From an uncultured Eubacteriaceae bacterium (lineage in GTDB: Bacteria > Bacillota > Clostridia > Lachnospirales > CAG-274), in contig CAMNCZ010000019.1 in NCBI GenBank assembly GCA_946534775.1, positions 1-9,238 on the forward strand: DNA of 9,238 bases, in the 5' to 3' direction. Positions 1 to 6,285 of this stretch are shown one piece after another. A model generated the notes under the pieces. The model searched no databases. It was not told where the DNA came from and saw only the letters and a program-made list of their open reading frames with translations. Every line of letters starts with the position of its first letter. The first letter of the stretch is position 1. The position numbers were made by a program, and so were the translations under genes.

Positions 1-48
1 GGCGCAAGTAAACGCCCAAAGTCCAAAGACTTTTGTCGTTTACTATAA
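1..48 (-). repeat. End of a MITE-like element, cut by the window edge
   Basis: These 48 bases are the exact reverse complement of 4652-4699, the left end of the complete element at 4652-4797, so this is a second copy in the opposite orientation; its other end lies outside the window. The outer end TGTCGTTTACTATAA is at 34-48. Inside is a hairpin: AGTAAACG (7-14) pairs with CGTTTACT (37-44), a poorly matched 3+3 internal loop follows, then AAAGTC (18-23) pairs with GACTTT (28-33) around a CAAA loop. The repeat stops only 12 bases before the ribosome binding site of the first gene, so it forms part of that gene's leader. Confidence 0.85.
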
Positions 49-74
49 TTATAAATTTTAAGGAGGCTTTTTTA

Positions 75-344
75 ATGAAAGGCATAATCACTGTTGTCGG
101 CAAAGACAGCGTAGGCATAATAGCAAAAGTCTGCACCTATCTTGCCGAGGAAAAAATAAATATACTTGATATATCGCAGACGATAGTATCGGGCTTTTTT
201 AATATGATGATGATAATAGATCTGTCCGCATCCGCACATAAATTTGAAAAAACGGAAAACGATCTTATAGCACTCGGCAAAGAGATAGGCGTTGATATAC
301 GTCTTCAGCGCGAAGATATTTTCAACAGTATGCACCGCATTTGA
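75..344 (+). CDS. ACT domain protein, UPF0237 family
   Basis: A protein of 89 residues that is a single ACT domain, the small alpha/beta fold that usually binds amino acids or other small ligands and often dimerises. Seen: the glycine-containing loop and first helix GKDSVGIIAKVCTYLAE (8-24), then INILDISQTIV (27-37) and a methionine-rich strand (FNMMMIIDLS). This matches the stand-alone ACT proteins of family UPF0237, which is that family's usual length. The start at 75 is chosen because AGGAGG lies at 61-66 with good spacing; an upstream TTG at 33 falls inside the repeat and has no ribosome binding site. The UPF0210 gene follows after 18 bases with its own AGGAGG. This pair is conserved side by side in many Firmicutes, which suggests the ACT protein senses a ligand for, or regulates, the larger partner. 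That role and the ligand are inference. Confidence 0.92.
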   Translation: MKGIITVVGKDSVGIIAKVCTYLAEEKINILDISQTIVSGFFNMMMIIDLSASAHKFEKTENDLIALGKEIGVDIRLQREDIFNSMHRI

Positions 345-362
345 TACAGGAGGCATTTTCAA

Positions 363-1721
363 ATGATAACACATCACGAAGTCCTTGAAACAAACAATAT
401 GATCCGGCACTCCAATCTTGACGTAAGGACGATAACAATGGGTATCAGCCTTATGGACTGTATGGATTCGGACACCGAGAAATTAAAGACAAAAATTTAC
501 GATAAAATAACAAAAAGCGCAAAAGACCTTGTAAAAACAGGTGATGATATAGGCAATGAATTTGGCGTGCCTATTGTAAACAAGCGTATTTCCGTAACCC
601 CTATCAGCCTTGTGACAAGCGGCCACGGCCAGAATGCCTGCGTACAGGTGGCACAGGTGCTTGACAAGGCGGCAAAAGAAGTAGGTGTAAACTTTATAGG
701 CGGTTATTCCGCACTTGTGCAAAAAGGCAGCACCAAAGGCGATATTGACCTTGTGCGCAGCATACCCGAGGCATTAAGCACGACCGAACGTGTATGTTCA
801 AGTGTCAATGTCGGCTCCACAAGAAACGGCATAAATATGAATGCCGTGCGCAAAATGGGCGAGATAATAAAAGAAATGGCGTTCCTTACAAAGGAAAACA
901 ACGCAATGGCCTGCGCAAAATTTGTGGTATTTTGCAACGCAGTCGAAGACAACCCCTTTATGGCGGGTGCTTTTCACGGTGTAGGCGAACGCGACAGGGT
1001 AATAAATGTAGGTGTAAGCGGCCCGGGTGTTGTTAAGGCTGCCCTTGAAAATGTACGCGGCGCCGATTTTGAAACACTTTGCGAAACAGTTAAAAAGACG
1101 GCATTTAAAATAACCCGTGTGGGTCAGCTTGTGGCTCTTGAAGCATCCAAAAGACTCGGAGTGCCCTTTGGCATAATCGACCTTTCACTTGCCCCCACCC
1201 CCGCTATAGGCGACAGTATTGCCGAAATTTTCCACGAAATGGGTCTTGAACACGCAGGTGCTCCGGGCACTACCGCCGCCCTTGCAATATTAAACGACAA
1301 CGTAAAAAAAGGCGGCGTTATGGCAAGCAGCTATGTCGGCGGTCTGAGTGGCGCTTTTATCCCAGTAAGCGAAGACCACGGTATGATAGATGCCGTAAAT
1401 GCGGGCGCTCTCACGCTCGAAAAGCTTGAAGCTATGACCTGCGTATGCTCCGTAGGCCTTGATATGATAGCAATTCCCGGTGACACTTCCGCCGAAACGA
1501 TAAGCGGCATTATAGCCGATGAAATGGCTATCGGTATGGTAAACAGCAAAACAACCGCCGTGCGCATTATCCCCGTATTGGGCGCGGAAGTCGGTGACAC
1601 GGTCGAGTTTGGCGGCCTTTTGGGCTATGCCCCCATTATGCCCGTAAACAAATTCAGCTGCGAAGCATTTATCAAACGCGGCGGCAGAATACCCGCACCC
1701 ATTCACAGCTTTAAAAACTAA
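363..1721 (+). CDS. UPF0210 / DUF711 (PFL-like fold) family protein
   Basis: A cytosolic protein of 452 residues, full length for UPF0210 (DUF711). From memory, structural work on a streptococcal relative placed the family near the pyruvate formate-lyase/glycyl radical fold, but no enzymatic activity is established to my knowledge. Seen: an N-terminal segment [18 protein letters not shown] (13-30), [14 protein letters not shown] (149-162), GVSGPGVV (217-224), [17 protein letters not shown] (273-289), [12 protein letters not shown] (301-312), EDHG (337-340) and the family-type C-terminus [11 protein letters not shown] (440-450). I see no glycyl radical motif and no signal peptide or membrane segment. 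The start is set by AGGAGG at 348-353. The gene is co-transcribed with the ACT gene and ends before a strong hairpin. The family call is firm; the function is unknown. Confidence 0.94.
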   Translation: MITHHEVLETNNMIRHSNLDVRTITMGISLMDCMDSDTEKLKTKIYDKITKSAKDLVKTGDDIGNEFGVPIVNKRISVTPISLVTSGHGQNACVQVAQVLDKAAKEVGVNFIGGYSALVQKGSTKGDIDLVRSIPEALSTTERVCSSVNVGSTRNGINMNAVRKMGEIIKEMAFLTKENNAMACAKFVVFCNAVEDNPFMAGAFHGVGERDRVINVGVSGPGVVKAALENVRGADFETLCETVKKTAFKITRVGQLVALEASKRLGVPFGIIDLSLAPTPAIGDSIAEIFHEMGLEHAGAPGTTAALAILNDNVKKGGVMASSYVGGLSGAFIPVSEDHGMIDAVNAGALTLEKLEAMTCVCSVGLDMIAIPGDTSAETISGIIADEMAIGMVNSKTTAVRIIPVLGAEVGDTVEFGGLLGYAPIMPVNKFSCEAFIKRGGRIPAPIHSFKN

Positions 1722-1732
1722 ATACGCACTTA

Positions 1733-1766
1733 AAAAGGAGAAATGACAAAACGCATTTCTCCTTTT
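1733..1766. terminator. Bidirectional intrinsic terminator between convergent genes
   Basis: A perfect 13-bp stem: AAAAGGAGAAATG (1733-1745) pairs with CATTTCTCCTTTT (1754-1766) around an 8-base loop. On the plus strand the 3' arm ends in TTTT followed by ACTTTTC; on the minus strand the arm ends in TTTTTA. It lies 11 bases after the stop of the UPF0210 gene and 27 bases beyond the stop of the convergent lyase gene, so it can serve both. The stem is AT-rich at its base, so efficiency is uncertain. Confidence 0.85.
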
Positions 1767-1793
1767 ACTTTTCTGAAGGTTTTTAAATGTTTA

Positions 1794-4523
1794 TTATTTA
1801 TTTTCCACCGGGAATACCACTGTTTCGTCAAGTGATTTCTGTAATATTGCGCCTGCGTCGGAAGCAGATACAAAATCATCACCGAGAACCTTAGCTTTCG
1901 CTATCTGGTCATCCGTAGCATTCATAAGTTCGGGTGTAAGAACGTACTGCAAGGTAAGTGATGCGTCTGTAGCTGTAAGTATGCCGTCGTTATCCCAGTC
2001 GCCCCACATTCTTTCCTTGATAGGTTCGTCGGAAAGCGTGTAAACGATAGGCTTTGTAGCCGTAAGGTTGATAGCCTTTGACTTAGGTGTTACCATATAA
2101 ACGGAGCTTATTTCCGTTACATCGATCTTTTTGCTGTATGTTGCAGTCTTACCGCTTAATTCAAGTTCTACCGTCTTGTTGTCAAGGTCGATCTTGAATG
2201 TATAGATGTAAGTTCCCTTGCCCTGGTTTGCAAAGTATGCATCGGTTTCCGAGCCGTTTGCCCAGATACCGAGTTTCTTGTCGGCATTTGTTGCAAGCGA
2301 AACTATCTGGCTGCCCGAACCGCTCTTACCGTTTATTCTGAGGAAATTCCACTTACCCGAAGCGTCACTTGCGGCAACACGGCCCGTTATATAAACAACG
2401 CCGCTTGTCTGTGTTTCAAAAGGTACGGTCCATACTGTAGAAGCAGAGGTAGATGTATCTTTTAACAGATAATCATCGGATTCCTGCTGATAGATAACAT
2501 TGTTTTCACTGCCGACAGATGCAGTTGAAGGATCGCAGGAAACCGTAGGTTCGCTTGTAGGTATGATAACCGCATTTTCGGGTACTGTAACTTCCGTAAC
2601 CACGGTGCCGCCGCCTGTTGCACGATTGCCCGAAGGATCGGTAGCTGTGGGAAGCGTTGAAACAAACGCTGCATTTGCAGCATCTCTTTCGCTGTAAACT
2701 GTGTTATTGTCAACACCTGTCATACTTGAAGGTGCAGCCGTTGTATCGGGCTGAGTTGTAACAGTGCCGCCGATAGTTACAATATTGTTTTTGTATGCGG
2801 CAAGTGCAGCTGTAAGGTCGGAGTTTACTTCGTAATCGGTATCGTCAAACGCATTGTTGAACTTGTATACAAAGTTACCGCCGTTGCAGCGGCCCGCATT
2901 TTTTACAACATAAGCGGGAACATCCTTTGCCGCAAGAATATCGGTTGCCTTAACACCCAAATCATCCTTTGTATCAAAGTTGTTGTATGTTGAACCGCCG
3001 CCTGTTGCTTTAAGTGTATCGGGAAGAGTCTCATCCCTTGTATCTACGGTGTAGCCGTCAGCCCAGGTATCATAAACCTTTGTATTGTCTTCTTTTTTGA
3101 TGATACCTTCGATATACTGATAGGAACCTACCATAATATTATCGTAAGCTTTGATAATTCCGCCCGGATCGCCGCTGAAAGTACCGCTGCCGTTGCCGTC
3201 GGTACCCTGAAGCGAAATAAGCATAGGATCGTTTACGTTTCTGAAATAGTTGCCCTCAACAAAGGCGGAACCGCCGCTTGTTACACCAACGCCGTATTTT
3301 GCAACGCCGTCATAGTAGTTGTTGTAAACGTGTACAGAGCCGTTTCTTGTACGCGGATGTCTGGAGTCCGAATGGTCGAACCAGTTGAGCGCGTAGGTGA
3401 TATGGTAGTTTGAGCTTTCGCCAAGGCCGCAAAGAAGCGCCTTACCGTTATCCCAGAAATGGTTTTCGTTTACAAGACCGTAATCGGGAGTGCCCTTTAC
3501 ATCGACTGTACCGTCACCCTTTGCCTGGTCCTTGTCACTGCCCTGACCGCCGTAGAAGAAGTCGCAGTTGTGTACCCAGAAATTGCTTGAATTTGATGTT
3601 ACCGTAACACCGTCTTCATCTTTTGTTGTCATATCCTTGAAAGCAAAGTTTCTTATTTCTATATCCTTTGCCCTTGTAAGGTTAAAGTTAAAGTGAAGTA
3701 TAGTGTCCGCACCGATACCCTCGAAGGTGATACCGCCCGTGCTGACATTTTTCATATTGTCCTTAACATCAAGAATACGGTAGCTGTTGTTATTACCGTT
3801 ATGGAATTCTTCATCTGTAACTTTAAGCTTAAACTTGTCCGAGCTGTAAGGCGGAGCAAACTCGCCAACAAAACGGAAGATAAAGGGTCTTGTTTCATAG
3901 CCTTTTTCAAAAAGCTTAATAATTTCGCCAAGTCCTGTACCCGTAGTTTTGGCACCCTTGCTGTTTGTAACAATATCATAAGTGATAGTGTTTTTGTTTG
4001 CATCTGTGATATAAAGGATAACGGCATTATCCTTAGGTGTACCGTCAGCCTTGTAGCCGCCGAGACCTGCGCCCTTTTCAAAAGAACCCGATGAAAAAGC
4101 AAAACCGTTTCTGTTATAGCTTTCAACATTGAGTGTGTCGCTTTCAAAACTTGCTATTTCGGCATCGGATGCGTTTAAAGCAACAACTTTCATTTTATAG
4201 CTGCCCGCTTTGATACCTACAGCATCTGCACGGCAGTATGTGGGATACTGTCTGATAAGTTCATCATCAAGTTTTGTGTATGCCGAATCCGAAGCACCTT
4301 TGATATATGCCTCGTATTTAGCTGCGCCGCTTACAGGCAGCCACTCGACATAAGCAGTTTCTTTCCAGCCCGAAGCCACTGCTGTTATCTTGTCTGCATA
4401 GACATCAATAACGCCCGCTTCAACATCTGCCGCAACATCTGCGATACAGGGCTGAACAGCCATACCAACCGTAAGCACGGCCGCAAGCATGGCACTTGTA
4501 AGCTTAACCAAGCTTTTTTTCAT
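1794..4523 (-). CDS. Secreted dockerin-bearing pectate lyase, polysaccharide lyase family 1
   Basis: A 909-residue modular protein that should cut polygalacturonate by calcium-dependent beta-elimination outside the cell. Order: signal peptide (1-28, ending near QPCIA/DV); FN3-like domain (about 43-135); PL1 beta-helix (about 140-590); Thr/Ser/Pro-rich linkers (about 585-670); a beta-rich module, perhaps carbohydrate binding (about 672-832); type I-like dockerin (839-900). Lyase marks: DEDG (302-305) and DGTVD (337-341) match the calcium-binding acids of PL1, and RHPRTR (388-393) fits RxPxxR, with R388 the expected catalytic arginine. The usual vWiDH motif reads FWVHN (315-319), so its Asp-His is changed. 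In the dockerin the first calcium loop GDWDNDGILTATD is complete (D842, D844, D846, D853). The second, AKVLGDDFVSASD, has K878 and L880 at ligand positions 1 and 3. The start at 4523 follows AGGAGGAG (4531-4538); the longer reading frame upstream crosses the promoter. The class is firm; exact substrate and the beta-rich module are not. Confidence 0.95.
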   Translation of the reverse strand: MKKSLVKLTSAMLAAVLTVGMAVQPCIADVAADVEAGVIDVYADKITAVASGWKETAYVEWLPVSGAAKYEAYIKGASDSAYTKLDDELIRQYPTYCRADAVGIKAGSYKMKVVALNASDAEIASFESDTLNVESYNRNGFAFSSGSFEKGAGLGGYKADGTPKDNAVILYITDANKNTITYDIVTNSKGAKTTGTGLGEIIKLFEKGYETRPFIFRFVGEFAPPYSSDKFKLKVTDEEFHNGNNNSYRILDVKDNMKNVSTGGITFEGIGADTILHFNFNLTRAKDIEIRNFAFKDMTTKDEDGVTVTSNSSNFWVHNCDFFYGGQGSDKDQAKGDGTVDVKGTPDYGLVNENHFWDNGKALLCGLGESSNYHITYALNWFDHSDSRHPRTRNGSVHVYNNYYDGVAKYGVGVTSGGSAFVEGNYFRNVNDPMLISLQGTDGNGSGTFSGDPGGIIKAYDNIMVGSYQYIEGIIKKEDNTKVYDTWADGYTVDTRDETLPDTLKATGGGSTYNNFDTKDDLGVKATDILAAKDVPAYVVKNAGRCNGGNFVYKFNNAFDDTDYEVNSDLTAALAAYKNNIVTIGGTVTTQPDTTAAPSSMTGVDNNTVYSERDAANAAFVSTLPTATDPSGNRATGGGTVVTEVTVPENAVIIPTSEPTVSCDPSTASVGSENNVIYQQESDDYLLKDTSTSASTVWTVPFETQTSGVVYITGRVAASDASGKWNFLRINGKSGSGSQIVSLATNADKKLGIWANGSETDAYFANQGKGTYIYTFKIDLDNKTVELELSGKTATYSKKIDVTEISSVYMVTPKSKAINLTATKPIVYTLSDEPIKERMWGDWDNDGILTATDASLTLQYVLTPELMNATDDQIAKAKVLGDDFVSASDAGAILQKSLDETVVFPVENK

Positions 4524-4578
4524 TATATTTCTCCTCCTCGTTATAGTAAAAAACTTTGTAATTTTTATACCATAAATA

Positions 4579-4607
4579 ATAATAACACATTTAAAAAAAC
4601 TTTTCAA
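4579..4607 (-). promoter_or_regulatory. Predicted sigma-A type promoter of the pectate lyase gene
   Basis: On the minus strand: -35 TTGAAA (4602-4607), a 17-base spacer and -10 TATTAT (4579-4584), preceded by TGT in the extended -10 position. It lies about 55 bases upstream of the lyase start, leaving a leader of roughly 48 bases with a strong AGGAGGAG. The hexamers and spacing are identical to those of the aminotransferase promoter at 5005-5033. No clear operator is visible. Confidence 0.7.
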
Positions 4608-4651
4608 TAAATATCTATAAATTTTATAAATTTTTATTCTCCATTCATCAT

Positions 4652-4797
4652 TTATAGTAAACGACAAAAGTCTTTGGACTTTGGGCGTTTACTTGCGCCG
4701 ACTGCGAGCCGCAAAGCGGCTTTATTCCTTGTACGCAGTCGTGTGCATGCCCCGCAGGGTTATAGTAAAGGACATTTTTAAATGTCGTTTACTATAA
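4652..4797. mobile_element. Complete 146-bp MITE-like element with terminal inverted repeats
   Basis: The ends are perfect 15-bp inverted repeats: TTATAGTAAACGACA (4652-4666) and TGTCGTTTACTATAA (4783-4797). It has no coding capacity. Internal structure is dense: the left hairpin (4656-4693, same as in the copy at 1-48); GACTGCG (4700-4706) pairing with CGCAGTC (4734-4740) around a nested AGCCGC/GCGGCT hairpin (4707-4721); CCC-GCA-GGG (4751-4759); and a right-end hairpin of ten outer pairs (4760-4769 with 4788-4797), one G-G mismatch and GACATTT/AAATGTC (4771-4786). Both ends finish in TATA, so a TA or TATA target duplication is possible but cannot be separated from the repeat itself. The transposase that would move it is not in the window. 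Confidence 0.75.
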
Positions 4798-5004
4798 TCC
4801 ATAATAACACACTTTACATAAAAAGTAAAATATTTTCACATAAAACCTTGATTTTTAAATGAATTGATAATTTAAAATGAATTGATAATTTAAAACGTAA
4901 GTTTTTGCAGATGCTGCATTGTTTAACACACGTTACCGCATCTTTTTACAAAAGCATATCAAAAATAAAATTGCAGTTTATATCCAAATTTTAAGGTTTA
5001 CCAC
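4798..5004. other. AT-rich intergenic spacer without a gene
   Basis: Together with the lyase promoter and the MITE-like element this makes up the 561-base gap between the divergent lyase and aminotransferase genes. I see no plausible reading frame with a ribosome binding site. It holds an 18-bp tandem repeat (listed separately), a looser pair of ACATAAAA motifs 22 bases apart (4816-4823 and 4838-4845), and a small TGCAG-ATG-CTGCA inverted repeat (4906-4918). None resembles a riboswitch or RNA gene that I recognise. Confidence 0.6.
4857..4895. repeat. 18-bp direct tandem repeat, about 2.2 copies
   Basis: The unit AAATGAATTGATAATTTA occurs at 4857-4874 and again at 4875-4892 with no mismatch, followed by AAA of a third partial copy; the match breaks at 4896. 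It lies about 110 bases upstream of the aminotransferase -35 box. It could be replication slippage in AT-rich DNA or a paired protein-binding site; nothing in the sequence decides between them. Confidence 0.8.
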
Positions 5005-5033
5005 TTGAAACCCGCGCCGATTTGTTGTATTAT
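5005..5033 (+). promoter_or_regulatory. Predicted sigma-A type promoter of the aminotransferase-ispE-apbE operon
   Basis: -35 TTGAAA (5005-5010), a 17-base spacer and -10 TATTAT (5028-5033). A TATAAT at 5031-5036 overlaps it but would need a 20-base spacer. The start codon at 5085 leaves a leader of about 45 bases. Because the downstream gaps are small and hold no terminator, this promoter may drive all five genes. Confidence 0.65.
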
Positions 5034-5084
5034 AATAAAAGAGAAAATATCGACAAATATATTTTAGAAAGGACAGATAAAATT

Positions 5085-6275
5085 ATGATATCTGCAAAAA
5101 TGGAGGGGCTGGTAAAAAACAGTTCCGCTATACGCGCAATGTTTGAGGAAGGCAAAATAATGGCGGCAAAGTACGGCAAAGAAAACGTGTACGATTTTTC
5201 GCTGGGCAATCCGTCGATAGTACCGCCAAAGGAAGTGAAGCAGGCGATATTTGACGTACTCAACGAAGAGCCCGAAATGTTCGTACACGGCTATATGAAC
5301 AATGCAGGTTACGAAGATGTCAGAAAGGCCATAGCGGACTACCTTAACAAGACCCACGGCACAAATTTTGCCGAAAAGAACATTGTTATGACGGTAGGTG
5401 CCGCAGGCGGCCTTAATATTGCATTAAAAGCCGTTGTAAACGCAGGCGAGGAGGTAATTGTTATAGCGCCGTATTTTGGCGAATATGATAATTACATAAA
5501 CAACGTTGACGGTGTTGAAGTGGTTATCAGCCCCGATACAAAGCGTTTTTCCATAAACTTTGACGAGCTTGAGCAAAAGATAAGCGCAAAAACACGCGCA
5601 CTTATCATAAACTCGCCCAACAACCCGACAGGTTCGGTATACACCGAGGAGGACATAAAGCGCCTTGCGGCAATACTTGAAAAGAAGCAGCAGGAGTTTG
5701 GCACGGTCATTTTCCTTATCTGCGACGAACCCTACCGCGAACTTGTTTTTGACGGCATAGAAGTGCCTTATCTTACAAAATACTACAAAAACACCTTTGT
5801 TGGCTACAGCTTTTCAAAAAGCCTTTCACTGCCCGGCGAACGTATCGGCTACCTTGTTATCCCGTCCGAAATGGAGGATTTTGATGCCGTTGTCGGTGCG
5901 GTTTCGGTCGCAAACCGTATAATGGGCTTTGTAAATGCGCCCTCGCTTATGCAAAGGGTGATAAAGCGCGTTTTGGGTATGACAAGCGACATAAGCGTAT
6001 ACGAAGAAAACAAAAACATACTTTACAAGGCGCTTACCGAATACGGCTTTGACATTGTAGAGCCCAAGGGTACGTTTTATATGTTCCCCAAGTCGCTTAT
6101 ACCCGATGACAAGGCGTTTTGTGCCGCCGCAAAAGACTACCGCCTGATACTTGTGCCCGGTTCGACATTTGGCTGCCCCGGACATTTCCGTATGGCTTAC
6201 TGCGTTGACAAGCAGACGGTAATAAACAGTCTGCCGTCGTTCAAGCAGCTTGCGGAGAGATTTTTAAACAAGTGA
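5085..6275 (+). CDS. Class I/II PLP-dependent aminotransferase
   Basis: A cytosolic enzyme of 396 residues, normal for fold-type I aminotransferases of the aspartate aminotransferase superfamily; it moves an amino group between an amino acid and a 2-oxoacid through pyridoxal phosphate. Seen: SLGNPSIVPP (39-48), GYEDVRKAIADYL (75-87), a glycine-rich phosphate loop VGAAGGLNIALKA (104-116), NSPNNPTG (176-183), CDEPYREL (213-220, with D214 for the PLP ring nitrogen and Y217), SFSKSLSLPGERIGY (242-256, K245 as the Schiff-base lysine) and FRMAY (368-372, R369 as the expected substrate-carboxylate arginine). All key residues are present. The start at 5085 follows AAAGGA (5068-5073), a moderate site; an in-frame TTG at 5022 lies upstream of the -10 box and is excluded. 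Substrate cannot be read from sequence; aspartate, alanine or aromatic specificity are all possible. ispE follows after ten bases, though no metabolic link is obvious. Confidence 0.93.
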   Translation: MISAKMEGLVKNSSAIRAMFEEGKIMAAKYGKENVYDFSLGNPSIVPPKEVKQAIFDVLNEEPEMFVHGYMNNAGYEDVRKAIADYLNKTHGTNFAEKNIVMTVGAAGGLNIALKAVVNAGEEVIVIAPYFGEYDNYINNVDGVEVVISPDTKRFSINFDELEQKISAKTRALIINSPNNPTGSVYTEEDIKRLAAILEKKQQEFGTVIFLICDEPYRELVFDGIEVPYLTKYYKNTFVGYSFSKSLSLPGERIGYLVIPSEMEDFDAVVGAVSVANRIMGFVNAPSLMQRVIKRVLGMTSDISVYEENKNILYKALTEYGFDIVEPKGTFYMFPKSLIPDDKAFCAAAKDYRLILVPGSTFGCPGHFRMAYCVDKQTVINSLPSFKQLAERFLNK

Positions 6276-6285
6276 GGTTTTATCT

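Noticed and set aside
33..74. Possible TTG start extending the ACT protein by 14 residues
   Set aside because: The extension lies in the repeat element and has no ribosome binding site, while ATG 75 has AGGAGG at ideal spacing and matches the family's N-terminus.
1290..1706. Minus-strand open frame of 138 codons inside the UPF0210 gene, and similar long frames opposite ispE, apbE and the lyase
   Set aside because: These are shadows of strong genes: no ribosome binding sites, odd His/Tyr/Cys-rich compositions and no recognisable motifs.
4524..4667. Longer reading frame upstream of the lyase signal peptide (48 extra residues)
   Set aside because: It spans the predicted promoter and the MITE end, would bury the signal peptide, and the ATG at 4523 has a strong AGGAGGAG.
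4700..4760. Possible riboswitch or small RNA in the GC-rich hairpins between the lyase and aminotransferase
   Set aside because: The hairpins lie within the inverted-repeat element, fit no riboswitch class I know, and are on the wrong side of the lyase promoter to form its main leader.
5022..5084. Upstream TTG start for the aminotransferase
   Set aside because: It overlaps the -10 region of the predicted promoter and lacks a ribosome binding site.
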